Of a stretch of DNA of 64,000 bases, positions 42,873 through 51,990 are shown piece by piece. This stretch comes from an uncultured bacterium (GTDB taxonomy: Bacteria > Verrucomicrobiota > Kiritimatiellia > CAIKKV01 > CAITUY01). Each line of letters starts with the position of its first letter. Position 1 is the first letter of the stretch. The stretch covers positions 1-64,000 of the forward strand of contig CAITUY010000145.1 in NCBI GenBank assembly GCA_903895695.1. The letters run 5' to 3'. Position numbers and translations under genes: made by a program. The notes under the pieces were generated by a model. The model had not been told where the DNA came from. It made no database searches and saw only the letters and a program-made list of their open reading frames with translations.

Positions 42873-43812
42873 CAGGATGAGAGACGTCTTCCTCGCCTCC
42901 GTGCTGGCGCGGATGAAGACTGACCGCCGATTGTTCTTTCTATCCGCCGATTTCGGATCGCCTGTGCTCGATGTCGTTGCCCGCGATTACCCGGATCGTT
43001 TCATCAACGTGGGCATTGCCGAACAGAATCTGATCAACGTCGCCACGGGCCTGGCGTTGGAGGGATTCGTCGTTGTCGCCTATGCTATTGCGCCGTTCCT
43101 TTCCATGCGGTGCTATGAACAGATACGGGTGAACCTGGGCATCCTCTCGCAGGTGCGGCCACTCAACGTCAACATGGTCGGCGTGGGGGCCGGCCTCAGC
43201 TACGACGTGTCGGGGCCTACGCATCAGGCGCTCGAGGACCTGTCCATCATGCGCACGCTTCCCAATGTGGAGGTGCTGTCGCCGGCAGATGGCGCCAGTG
43301 CCGGCGCGATTGCCGAGTATTGCCTGGAGCATAGCGGGCCCAAGTATGTCCGGTTGGATGGCAAGCCGCTGGCCTCACTTTATGAGACTGGGGCGGCGGT
43401 CAACGTCGAGATGGGCTTCCACGAATGGCGCCGCGGAACGGATGTGTGTCTTGTGGCTACGGGGTATATGGTGCACACGGCGCTGAAGGCCGCGCAGATC
43501 CTGGAGGCCGAGAACCTGAGCGTTGGGGTCGTCGACATGTTCGCGTTGAGCAAGTACAAGGCGTCCGAGCTCTCGGATGTGCTTGGGCACTACCAGACCG
43601 TGATTACGATCGAGGAGGGGTTCGTCGGCAAGGGCGGCCTCGATGCGTGCCTGAACGAAGCTCTCGGGGCGCGCGGCGGCCAGCGTGTGCATGCTCTCGG
43701 GCTGCCGAGCCGCTACAGTTTCCGCGTTGGCGATCGGGACGAAATGTTGCGCGACTCAGGCCTGGGAGAGGTGAGCATCGCGGCAAAGGCCCGTGAGTGC
43801 CTGCGACGTTGA
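42856..43812 (+). CDS. Transketolase-like protein, C-terminal half
   Basis: 318 residues with the activating Glu in NVGIAEQNLINVATGLAL, the LSYDVSGPTHQALEDLSIM block and a transketolase C domain (ITIEEGFVGKGGLDACL). The GTG start at 42856 has AGGAGG with a 5-base spacer and overlaps the N-terminal half gene by 17 bp; ATG 42877 is an alternative. Partner of the 41997 gene. The REP-like unit at 43841 follows its stop by 28 bp. Confidence 0.85.
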   Translation: MAPASSRMRDVFLASVLARMKTDRRLFFLSADFGSPVLDVVARDYPDRFINVGIAEQNLINVATGLALEGFVVVAYAIAPFLSMRCYEQIRVNLGILSQVRPLNVNMVGVGAGLSYDVSGPTHQALEDLSIMRTLPNVEVLSPADGASAGAIAEYCLEHSGPKYVRLDGKPLASLYETGAAVNVEMGFHEWRRGTDVCLVATGYMVHTALKAAQILEAENLSVGVVDMFALSKYKASELSDVLGHYQTVITIEEGFVGKGGLDACLNEALGARGGQRVHALGLPSRYSFRVGDRDEMLRDSGLGEVSIAAKARECLRR

Positions 43813-43840
43813 CGTGAGTCTGGCCAGGACTTTGCCTGTC

Positions 43841-43923
43841 GCTTGCTACGGGGTAGCACGCCCACAGAGAGAGAGCCAGCCCGCATGTCTTGAATGAGGT
43901 GGGCGCGCTACTCCGTAGCGCGC
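43841..43923. repeat. REP/BIME-like bipartite hairpin unit B
   Basis: Hairpin 1 is GCTTGCTAC-GGG-GTAGCACGC at 43841-43861, one pairing mismatch. Hairpin 2 is GCGCGCTAC-TCC-GTAGCGCGC at 43903-43923, perfect. The spacer has CATGTCTTGAATGAGGTGGG, close to the spacer of unit A on the other side of the transketolase pair. Confidence 0.85.
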
Positions 43924-43946
43924 GACAGGGTTGCGCCCGAGTTCGG

Positions 43947-46265
43947 CTACTGGCCGGCCGTCGGCATCGTGAAAGACTTGCGATATACCACGATCCCTTC
44001 TTTCGATCCCGGCCATTCCTGCATGGGGCGTAACCCGATCGCCTTGGATTGCATATCGACAAAGGGGTCGGGGAATACCCAGACGTAGGGTTCCTCGGGC
44101 GGTCCCTTGACTCCCGTTCCGCCCACAGCCTGCCAACCACTGTCGTCATAGTCCAAGCCCTTCCAGTTGCCGGAAGGGTTGAAGGCCGTCTTCCATGTGG
44201 GGTCGGTGGTTACATCGCCGTGTTGCGTTCTCAGGCAAAGCTGAACCCAGTCCGGGTACGCCTTGTACCGTGCCGCCAGCGCAAGCACATGGCGACCCGG
44301 CGCCAGTTGGAGCTTCCAGATCATCATTTGCTCGGGGTTTTCGGCTGAGCCCATATCTCGCCCGTCGATATACGCGTGCGTCCGGGTGTCGCAGTAGACC
44401 CCCATCAGAGCGTTCGAGGTGCTTTCGTGAGCCCACAAGAGCGTCTCGGTATATTGCCGGACGACGGCATTCGTCGAGGTCTGGAGCGTGCCCTCATAGA
44501 GCGGCCGAGCCGCGTCAAATCCCTTCATCTTTTCAACGTAGGCAACTTGGCGCAGCCGCAGCAGGTCTACGAACGGGAACGCCGGATAGATGGCGATGAA
44601 ACCATCGATATACTCCGACGCGCCGGCGTAGTCGTGCAGCCGTTCGTAGTTCCAGATGTCGGTCATGACGGTCGCCTGCTCCATCGGGTCGCGGGGGGCA
44701 ACCCTGTCTTGGGCGGTGCCCAAACGACTGAACGCGGGGGTGGGCTGGGCCATATAGTAGAACGCCGTGCTTTCCATCCATCCGTGGCTCTGTTGGTTCG
44801 GTCCTCGCTCAAAGACCATGTCGAACGACTGGTCGAACAAGGAGGGATCCATCAGGTGCACGCGGTACTGCACGGTACGGAAGGGAGCTTTGATCGGCAC
44901 GCCGTGTGTTGGCTCGGCCAACACATTTTGATAGTACCAGCCGCCGTTAAAGTAGTCCTCAAGGCCCGTCCCGTACCAAGCCTGCGTGGTCTCCGCATCT
45001 TTGCGGATCGATTCGTTTCCCTCCAATAGCCAGAAAGTGCGATCGGCGCAGACCACACCCAGAATGCACCCCACATACTTGCCTTTCCCTGTGGCATGCA
45101 GAATGGGGTGCGGCGAGCCCACATCGCCGGGCGACGTGCGATACCATCCGGCATGGAAATAGCCCAGGCGGGCATCCCAGGTCGGGAGCGGCTCCGCCTC
45201 GACGCTCAGGGTCACACGGACCGGTGTAGTGCCTTGATTCTCAAGGCCGATCGCCGCCGCGGTCTTGAAGGGCATGGGGAACCGGCAGGAGAATGTGGAA
45301 TTGCTGAGACCAAAGAACATGGACTCGTACCGTGTTCGCCGCCACACACTGCCAAAGAAGTCCCCCAGGGGCACCTGGACGCTCGCGGCGGTCGAGCCAT
45401 CCCAGCGGATGCTGAGCAGCATATCCCGGAGCACTCGTTCGCGCTCTGCCACAGTCTCCAACCCATCGAAATCAGGTTGGATCTGAACCGATCTGATAAC
45501 GGCCGGGCCCGACAGTTGGATTATGTTCGAAGCGTTGCTGCCGGGAGCGAGGACGAGTTGCGTTGAGGTGGCCGGCGGTAAGCCCGGGGGCAACAGCAGA
45601 CCGTCCGTCCACGTCTTGCGAACCTGTTCGACGGCGGAGAGTTCGTCCGGCGTCAACGTGACGGGAAAGCTTAGCGTTGTGCGTCCTCCGGTCAGAGTTC
45701 GGTAGGCAATCTGGTAGAAGAGCCGTGTCTGACCGCTGGCTTTGAGCTCTCCCTCCTGCATCTCGATGCGTATCGACTTGGCGTAGGGCAGCGGCACAAA
45801 ACTGTAGAAGCAGTAATTCTTGTACTCAGCCAGCGGGGGCAGGAACGGTGCCATTCCCCCGCACAGGGTGCCCACGGTCGTGTCGATGCGGGCCTTGCGC
45901 TCGCCATCGAAGAATATCCGGACGCGGTGGGACGATTCTCCGCCGGTGAACCAGAACCGCGAGACATAGCCCGGCCCTCGCAACTCCGCGAGCACAACCC
46001 ATCCCGTGGGGCCTTTGCGCAAGAAGTTGTTGTAGTCAGTGTTGCCGCCCGTTCGGTCGCCTGAACTGACCAGTCGCGTGTCGGCGCAATCCAGTCGGGC
46101 CAGTTCCACGGTGTTGGTCAGGTCCCGCAGGAAGTCTGCGAAGCCGAGGGGCGGTTGCGACGAGCGTGGCGCGCAGCCCACGAGCGCGGCGCAGGCCATG
46201 CCCGCGGCTACCCCCACCATGGCAAGCGTAAAGCCCGCCCTGCTTCTGCATAGCTGTTCAACCAT
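43947..46265 (-). CDS. GH172-family (DUF2961) furanosidase-like lipoprotein
   Basis: About 772 aa. The N-terminus is a lipoprotein signal (hydrophobic run then LVGC lipobox). The DUF2961/GH172 core is recognised by GPGYVSRFWFTGG, LGDFFGS and the block with two acidic residues: Glu415 in LLEGNES and Glu436 in GTGLEDYFNGGW, 21 residues apart, as I recall for the Glu270/Glu291 pair of the GH172 alpha-D-fructofuranosidase. Known GH172 enzymes cleave alpha-linked fructofuranosides or D-arabinofuranosides. A C-terminal extension (about 640-772) looks like a jelly-roll domain (DDSGWQAV). ATG 46265 has GGGAGG with an 8-base spacer and overlaps the GT4 gene by 8 bp. Confidence 0.8.
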   Translation of the reverse strand: MVEQLCRSRAGFTLAMVGVAAGMACAALVGCAPRSSQPPLGFADFLRDLTNTVELARLDCADTRLVSSGDRTGGNTDYNNFLRKGPTGWVVLAELRGPGYVSRFWFTGGESSHRVRIFFDGERKARIDTTVGTLCGGMAPFLPPLAEYKNYCFYSFVPLPYAKSIRIEMQEGELKASGQTRLFYQIAYRTLTGGRTTLSFPVTLTPDELSAVEQVRKTWTDGLLLPPGLPPATSTQLVLAPGSNASNIIQLSGPAVIRSVQIQPDFDGLETVAERERVLRDMLLSIRWDGSTAASVQVPLGDFFGSVWRRTRYESMFFGLSNSTFSCRFPMPFKTAAAIGLENQGTTPVRVTLSVEAEPLPTWDARLGYFHAGWYRTSPGDVGSPHPILHATGKGKYVGCILGVVCADRTFWLLEGNESIRKDAETTQAWYGTGLEDYFNGGWYYQNVLAEPTHGVPIKAPFRTVQYRVHLMDPSLFDQSFDMVFERGPNQQSHGWMESTAFYYMAQPTPAFSRLGTAQDRVAPRDPMEQATVMTDIWNYERLHDYAGASEYIDGFIAIYPAFPFVDLLRLRQVAYVEKMKGFDAARPLYEGTLQTSTNAVVRQYTETLLWAHESTSNALMGVYCDTRTHAYIDGRDMGSAENPEQMMIWKLQLAPGRHVLALAARYKAYPDWVQLCLRTQHGDVTTDPTWKTAFNPSGNWKGLDYDDSGWQAVGGTGVKGPPEEPYVWVFPDPFVDMQSKAIGLRPMQEWPGSKEGIVVYRKSFTMPTAGQ

Positions 46266-47529
46266 TGGCATCCCCTCCCACGTGATCTGTGCCCAGCACC
46301 TCGTCAATTAACGCACAATGCTTGGCCGCCGCGACTTCGGGGTCGAAGCACTGTTTCGCGCGCTCGCGTCCCGCTTGGCCTGCTATCGTCGCTTCCTGGG
46401 GGTGTTTGGACACGAATTCGAGGACCTGGCGGAAGGACTCAAAACTATCCGGCTCAAACAAATAACCATCCACACCGTGGTGGATGATCTCGGCCATGCC
46501 GGGCAAGCCGGTCGCGACCGTAGGTTTGCCTGTGGCCATGCTGTTGAATAATGCGCTGGGGATGATGCCCTCATTGTCTTCTGAATTCCGTCGGATCACC
46601 AGAAGGCAATCCCCGGCATTCAGGTAACCGTTTACGTCTTGCTTCGTCGGCAACCAGCCTGTCATGACCACGCTTCCGCCTATCCCGAGGTCGGCAATCT
46701 GCTGGCGACACCACGATTCGCCGCCCGCGCCACCGATGATCAGCAACCGCCATGGCGGATGTATCACATTCAACTGCCGCCACCACTCGAGAAGCTGGCC
46801 ATACCCCTTTCCGGGTCGAATGATACCATGGATCGCGACCACCCAGTGCTGCGACGTGAATCCGCACTTGGTTCGCTCGACATCTCCTGCGGCCGGTCCA
46901 AAGACGCTCGGCGCGCTGGGCGCGTTAATGACTCTGACACGCTCGGGCGACATTCCTTTTCTGACAACAACCCTCGCTTCGGCCTGGGTCGTAGAGACCA
47001 CCCACGCCTTTGTCATCTTGTTCCACCGCGTCACTTCCGACCGCTCCAACCGCCCGGCCACTTTGCGTCCCCAGGTCGTACCGCCCAACAAGATGGACCA
47101 CCACCAGTCGCTCGTGGCGATCAGCATCGGAACGCCGAGTCGCCCCACGACGCACGGGACAAAAGGCAGGGTTTCCTTGCAGATGATGAAAGCGGGGGCC
47201 TCCCGCCTCAACTGCCGCATGGCCCAGGGCAGAAAGAGGTAATACAAGATCGTCTTGGCCCATTTATCGATCGCGTTTCGCTGGTCCACGCTGAATGGGA
47301 ACTGGATCGTGCGCACGCCTTGGCGAAGTGTGCTGTCGACCTTCCCGGGAGTGCGCATGCTGAAATAGATCACGTCGTACCTGGTCAGGAGATTATCCAG
47401 CATGCGGCGCAAGGCGGGGTACTGCACCGTCTCCGTCTCCGGCGGATAGCGATGGAAATAGACCACTAACGGGCGGGACTGGCCGCGCGTCGGCGCTTCA
47501 GCGGATGGATCGGTTGCCGGACTGGTCAC
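46258..47529 (-). CDS. Glycosyltransferase family 4 (GT-B)
   Basis: 423 residues. The N-terminal half has VVYFHRYPPETE. The C-terminal half has HGIIRPGKGYGQL, LLIIGGAGG, VVMTGWLPTKQDVNGYL and GIIPSALFNSMATGKPTVATGLPGM, where the E-x7-E-type motif is altered (N-E-G-I-I-P-S). This is a retaining GT-B enzyme acting at the cytoplasmic membrane. ATG 47529 is the family N-terminus. It overlaps the GH172 lipoprotein gene by 8 bp. Donor sugar unknown. Confidence 0.8.
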   Translation of the reverse strand: MTSPATDPSAEAPTRGQSRPLVVYFHRYPPETETVQYPALRRMLDNLLTRYDVIYFSMRTPGKVDSTLRQGVRTIQFPFSVDQRNAIDKWAKTILYYLFLPWAMRQLRREAPAFIICKETLPFVPCVVGRLGVPMLIATSDWWWSILLGGTTWGRKVAGRLERSEVTRWNKMTKAWVVSTTQAEARVVVRKGMSPERVRVINAPSAPSVFGPAAGDVERTKCGFTSQHWVVAIHGIIRPGKGYGQLLEWWRQLNVIHPPWRLLIIGGAGGESWCRQQIADLGIGGSVVMTGWLPTKQDVNGYLNAGDCLLVIRRNSEDNEGIIPSALFNSMATGKPTVATGLPGMAEIIHHGVDGYLFEPDSFESFRQVLEFVSKHPQEATIAGQAGRERAKQCFDPEVAAAKHCALIDEVLGTDHVGGDANG

Positions 47530-47723
47530 GCTATCTCCTTGGACTCCACGGAGTAAAGTCAGACGATCACATGTGCAAACGGTGTGTTCAAGATCAAAAC
47601 GGCCAGATCAACAGCCTTGGCCGGTCTACCTTGACTTTCCAGGATGATCCCGGCATCTTTTTCCTGCTGATGGAATCTTCGCCCACACACAGCAAGAGCC
47701 AGTCCCAAGCCCGGATCTCCTTG

Positions 47724-48623
47724 ATGGCAAAGTTCCGCGAGTGGGCCCTTATCTTTCGCGGCGATCTCCGTGCCGCACGATCGACTCCCGACAGTTCCGA
47801 TATCTTCACGCGAGTCGAGGAATACAGGCAGTTGCTCGACAGGTACACGGGCAAGAAACTGATGCAGGCCAGCCTTTTTGATATTGGCTATGGTCCCAGG
47901 CCTTATGCCCTCCTGGCCCTGATCGGTTTGGGCATTGACGCGCGCGGCATCGACATGGATGCGCCCGTTCTCCGGGGGCGACCGTCGGAGTTCTGGCGGA
48001 TACTGAAGACCAATGGACTGGAGCGGGCCGTCAAATCGGCGGTCATCTTTTTCTGTTTCAGCGCGCCGAAACTGCGGTCGCTGCAGCGTGAACTGCGACG
48101 GCGTGGCGGGGCCCTGGTCACGCCGCCTGGCCGACTTCTGGTTGGCGATGCAGGTCAACTCGACCTGCCTGCCGGATCCCTCGACCTGATCGTATCCGAG
48201 GATGTATTCGAGCATATCTCCCAGCCATCGCTCGAGGCTGTGGTGGCGAGGATGGCGCGCTGGTTGAAGCCGGATGGCCTGGCGCTTGTCCGCCCGTGCA
48301 TCTATACCGGTCTGTGGGGCGGGCATCTTGCCGAGTGGTGCATGACGGACCTGGACGACCCGCGGATTGTGCGCAGGAGCCAGCCTTGGGATCATCTCCG
48401 GCAGCGACAATTCCGTCCGAACACTTACCTCAATGAGCTGTCGCGCGCGGATTTTCGAGACTTGTTCAGACGGCATTTCGAGATTCAGGAGGAGACGGTC
48501 CGGAACACGGATCTGGGCCGTCGATTCATGACGCCGGAGATAAGAGCCGAACTCGGTCGGTACCCCGACGAGGAGCTTTTCAGCAACCAAGTGCTCTTCG
48601 TGCTTAGGCCGAAACGCTCATAA
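47724..48623 (+). CDS. Class I SAM-dependent methyltransferase
   Basis: About 299 aa. LFDIGYGPRPYALLAL is a divergent motif I, DARGIDMDAPV the acidic loop, and LLVGDAGQLDL with LIVSEDVFEHI gives motifs III and IV. The start is uncertain: ATG 47724 or 47670; the frame is open back into the divergent GT4 gene. Upstream of it the non-coding gap is about 194 bp. Substrate unknown; glycan methylation is likely from context. Confidence 0.7.
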   Translation: MAKFREWALIFRGDLRAARSTPDSSDIFTRVEEYRQLLDRYTGKKLMQASLFDIGYGPRPYALLALIGLGIDARGIDMDAPVLRGRPSEFWRILKTNGLERAVKSAVIFFCFSAPKLRSLQRELRRRGGALVTPPGRLLVGDAGQLDLPAGSLDLIVSEDVFEHISQPSLEAVVARMARWLKPDGLALVRPCIYTGLWGGHLAEWCMTDLDDPRIVRRSQPWDHLRQRQFRPNTYLNELSRADFRDLFRRHFEIQEETVRNTDLGRRFMTPEIRAELGRYPDEELFSNQVLFVLRPKRS

Positions 48624-48794
48624 CGGGTATCGCTTGGCTGGGGGACGCGCCTTGGTTTGCCTCCTATGGCCTTGTAGGGCGCGTATGGTTGTGGCAACGT
48701 GAGTCACCAGTGCCGTTGGGGCGGGCACGACACGATAGGCGTCGCACCGGCCCACCATGTCGCGTGGATTGACCTGCAGGAGGGGAGCCGGATC

Positions 48795-50054
48795 ATGATC
48801 AGCATGTTCAGAACGGATCGGGCGATGGACCGCTGGGCGTGGTTTGTCATGGTCGCGGGCATAGTCGGCATGGCGGTATGGATGTTCCAAGGCGTGCTGG
48901 CACACGATGTCATCCTGTTCAGCACGGATAACAACATCGGCGGCATCGACTACGTCAAGGAGCAGCTCCCCGGGGCCTATGCCGGGCTCTGGTTGAATTT
49001 TCCTCTTTTGGGGGGTGGCGATCCGGTCGCGCTCAATTGCACAACCGCTTTGTCCTGGTTGCTGCCTTTGAACACCTATATGGACTGGATCCACGCCGTC
49101 CATCTTGGCCTGGCCTCTGTCTTCCTGGTCTGTTTTCTTCGTCTCCACCGTTTGTCCTGGCTGGCATGCGCGATGGCGTGGCTCACGGCCTATTGGGTGG
49201 GCACGAACTTCACACTTGTATATGCGGGCCACACCGGGAAGTTCGGGGTGGTCATGTTTGCGACCGCCGCCCTGTGGTGTATCCGCCAATTGGCGCTGAG
49301 CTCTTCGTGGGCCTGGTCCCTTTTGGCAGGCGCCTGCCTGGGCGGCATGCTTCTGGAACAGCAGGATGTGACTGTCTTCGTCGGCCTGTTCGTCGGCGCC
49401 TACGCGGTGTTTGCGGTCGGGCGCAGCGTGGGATGGCGGGTCAGGCCGGTCTTGATGCGCGTGGTCCCGATTCCCGCTGTCGCGCTGTTGCTGGCGGGCG
49501 GCACCATGCTTAAAGCGTACGCCGTGAACGTGGCAGGCGTCGCCGTGATGGAGGAAGACTCCGGTGCAAAGTGGGAGTTCTGTACGCAGTGGAGTGTGCC
49601 GCCGGATGAGTCGATCGAATTCGTGGCCCCCGGCTACATGGGCTGGCGATCCGGGGAGCCGGAAGGGCCTTACTGGGGTCGCACCGGTCGTTCCGCCGGC
49701 TGGGAACAGACGGGTCAGGGGTTCATGAATTTCCGGCTCGAGGGCATCTATGTCGGCGCGATCCCGGTGGCGCTGGCGCTGTTCGCCGTGGCGGCGGCCG
49801 TGTGGGGCGGGCGGTCCGATCGCCGCGCCGAGATCTTTTTTTGGGGTGGCGCAGCGGTGCTGGCTTTACTGCTCGCCTTCGGGAAGTTCTTCCCTCTGTA
49901 TGCGCTGTTGTACAAGTTGCCGGTGCTTAACAATATCCGCAACCCGAACAAATTCCTCCACGTGTTCCAGGTTGCGCTGGGCATCCTGGCGGCCTATGGG
50001 CTGGATACGGCCGTGAGATGGCGGGGAGAGACCCGGCATCCGCAGGCGCTGTAG
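48795..50054 (+). CDS. YfhO-like membrane protein, N-terminal half
   Basis: About 419 aa. The N-terminal stretch, with STDNNIGGIDYVKEQLPG, an early loop and about ten helices, and the motif FGKFFPLYALLYKLPVLNNIRNPNKFLHVFQVAL fits (quoted in part) the YfhO-type membrane glycosyltransferase-like family: the R-N-P-x-K-F-L-H block is its clearest mark. YfhO proteins normally continue into further helices and a soluble C-terminal domain; that continuation is found instead in the gene at 51991, beyond an opposite-strand radical SAM gene. ATG 48795 has AGGGGAG 7 bases upstream. Confidence 0.7.
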   Translation: MISMFRTDRAMDRWAWFVMVAGIVGMAVWMFQGVLAHDVILFSTDNNIGGIDYVKEQLPGAYAGLWLNFPLLGGGDPVALNCTTALSWLLPLNTYMDWIHAVHLGLASVFLVCFLRLHRLSWLACAMAWLTAYWVGTNFTLVYAGHTGKFGVVMFATAALWCIRQLALSSSWAWSLLAGACLGGMLLEQQDVTVFVGLFVGAYAVFAVGRSVGWRVRPVLMRVVPIPAVALLLAGGTMLKAYAVNVAGVAVMEEDSGAKWEFCTQWSVPPDESIEFVAPGYMGWRSGEPEGPYWGRTGRSAGWEQTGQGFMNFRLEGIYVGAIPVALALFAVAAAVWGGRSDRRAEIFFWGGAAVLALLLAFGKFFPLYALLYKLPVLNNIRNPNKFLHVFQVALGILAAYGLDTAVRWRGETRHPQAL

Positions 50055-50086
50055 CCGGGTTGACGTTGCCCCTGGGCTCAACAGCC

Positions 50087-50169
50087 GCGCGCCACGGGGT
50101 GGCGCGCCCACACAGAGCGGGACTCGCCGCTGTTCTTTCCCGGGGTGGGCGCGCTGCCCCGTAGCGCGC
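50087..50169. repeat. REP/BIME-like bipartite hairpin unit C
   Basis: Hairpin 1 is GCGCGCCAC-GGG-GTGGCGCGC at 50087-50107 (perfect). Hairpin 2 is GCGCGCTGC-CCC-GTAGCGCGC at 50149-50169 with one wobble. CACACAGAG follows hairpin 1, as in unit D at 51814. It starts 33 bp after the first half of the YfhO-like gene. Confidence 0.85.
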
Positions 50170-50195
50170 GACAGGGCGGACCGATGCCGCTAGCC

Positions 50196-51701
50196 TCAAG
50201 CCCCGGTCTGCACTCCCGGTATCTCGGCTTCGCCGAACTGCCTGTGCGTCCGCTGGAGTCTGTGGCGCGTCATGTCCTGAATGTGGCGCACGGTGTCGAG
50301 ACCAAACAGGCGCTGTATCTTCGCGAGATAGCGAGGGTTCTCATAGTAGGCATGGAAAGCGTAATCCCGGAAACTGAGGACTTCGCCTGCCGTCAGATGC
50401 CGCGTTGGCAACGGGAGTGAGTCGCGCGCATAGGGCGAGTATCCGGACCACGATGCCGGGAGCGCCCACCCCTGCGCTATGGCCTGGTCATGGAGCCGCG
50501 TGCCTGGATAGGCCACGGCCGCGTAGATATTCAGCCACTCGGCATTGATGTCCATGGCCATGTTGAGCGTTTGCTGCATGCTGTCGAAATCGTCTTCCGG
50601 GAGTCCGAAGATAAAGTTCGACAGGACGTACAGTCCCTCTTGGTAAGTCATGTCCACGATCTTCATCGTTGTGGACGCGTCGTAACGTTTGTCGACGTCT
50701 TTCAGGACGCGTTCGTTCGCAGACTCGAATCCGTAGGCCACCCAATGGATGCCGGCTTTCTTCATGCGGGCCAGCATCCGCGGCGTGACGGTATTGACGC
50801 GAGCATAGGCCCACATGTTGAGGTCGTACCCGCGTTCTATGATCCGGTCGCAGAGGTCGATTACCCGATCCTCGTTGAGCGCAAAGAGTTCATCGATGAT
50901 CTTGATATTCCGGATGCCATAGCGGGTGACGAGCCCGTCGAGGTCCTCGATCACTCGTTCCGGGCTCCGCAGTCGGATCCCGGGTTTGCCGAACATGGTG
51001 TTGATGCAGCAAAAGCTGCAGTTGAAAGGACACCCGAGACTTGTATAGAGCACGCCGTAGGGTTGGCGGTCCTGAATGTGGCCGAAACAATGCCAGTTGT
51101 GCGCCCGGTAGCGAGTCATGGGCAGCAAGTCCCAGGCGGGCTGCGGCAGGGCGTCGAGGTCGGCGCACACCGGCGCCCGCGGGTTTGCGCAGACGCGCCC
51201 GTTCTCGCGATACCACAGGCCGGGTATCCGGAAGCCAGGCGCCGGCGACTGGAGCGCCTCGACCAAATCCACCAGGGCTTGGAAGCCCTCCCCCTCGAAG
51301 GCGAACTCCACATGCTCCTCGTCCATCGTGCGTGCCGGGAGGGCCGAGACGTGCAGTCCGTGGATGGCTGTCTTGATTTCCGGCGCGATGTCCCTGAGAT
51401 TGCGCAGGACGTGGCCTGCGCCGATCATGTTCATGGTAGAGGCTGATGGATTGCTGCCGGAAACGGAAATCACGGCCAGCAGCGGGTTCAACGCCTTGAT
51501 CCGTGCGGCGGTCTCGGCGCCATCCCATCCCTCGACTTCCGCGTCGAGCAGTTCCACCGCATGGCCGTGCGAGCGCAGGTAACCCCCGAGCAGGGCCGCC
51601 CAAAGCGGGGGCTCGACCGCCGTAAGGGAGAACTCGCTCAAGGCTCCATATAAGCGCTTCTGGTCGCCAGGTTTAACGATTACGACCGTCGGTGAATTCA
51701 T
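50196..51701 (-). CDS. B12-binding-domain radical SAM protein
   Basis: About 501 aa. N-terminal B12-binding-like half with VELLDAEVEGWDG and LAVISVSGSNPSAS; radical SAM core with Cys224, Cys228 and Cys231 in LGCPFNCSFCC, followed by IKIIDELFALN, VAYGFESAN and FIFGLPEDDFDS. It is on the strand opposite to its neighbours, between the two parts of a YfhO-like gene, with REP-like units C and D just outside it. ATG 51701 is the family N-terminus; the longer frame runs into unit D. Substrate unknown. Confidence 0.85.
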   Translation of the reverse strand: MNSPTVVIVKPGDQKRLYGALSEFSLTAVEPPLWAALLGGYLRSHGHAVELLDAEVEGWDGAETAARIKALNPLLAVISVSGSNPSASTMNMIGAGHVLRNLRDIAPEIKTAIHGLHVSALPARTMDEEHVEFAFEGEGFQALVDLVEALQSPAPGFRIPGLWYRENGRVCANPRAPVCADLDALPQPAWDLLPMTRYRAHNWHCFGHIQDRQPYGVLYTSLGCPFNCSFCCINTMFGKPGIRLRSPERVIEDLDGLVTRYGIRNIKIIDELFALNEDRVIDLCDRIIERGYDLNMWAYARVNTVTPRMLARMKKAGIHWVAYGFESANERVLKDVDKRYDASTTMKIVDMTYQEGLYVLSNFIFGLPEDDFDSMQQTLNMAMDINAEWLNIYAAVAYPGTRLHDQAIAQGWALPASWSGYSPYARDSLPLPTRHLTAGEVLSFRDYAFHAYYENPRYLAKIQRLFGLDTVRHIQDMTRHRLQRTHRQFGEAEIPGVQTGA

Positions 51702-51813
51702 GCCGCTTGATTCTCGTGATGGACGCTTGGAAGGCAAGCCGATTTGTGACCGCGCACCGAGGGAACGACGGAGCGATGGTGGGGCCGCTGGCGGTCTGGT
51801 GGCCTTGACGGTC

Positions 51814-51882
51814 GCGCGCCACAGGGGTGGCGCGTCCACACAGAGGGTGTCCCAAGGTGGGCGCGCTACCCCCGTAGCGCGC
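51814..51882. repeat. REP/BIME-like bipartite hairpin unit D
   Basis: Hairpin 1 is GCGCGCCAC-AGGG-GTGGCGCGT at 51814-51835 (last base mispaired). Hairpin 2 is GCGCGCTAC-CCCC-GTAGCGCGC at 51861-51882 (perfect). CACACAGAGG follows hairpin 1. It shares the CCAC/GTGG form of hairpin 1 with unit C only, and lies in the divergent gap 51702-51990 between the radical SAM gene and the second YfhO-like piece. Confidence 0.85.
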
Positions 51883-51990
51883 GACGGGGCTGTGGCCGGA
51901 AGATGGCGACGGATTATCTTTCATCTTTGCATTTCTCCCCCTTTTCCTTCAGCCTACAGCGCACAGACTAAACCACGGTCGGCAACAACT

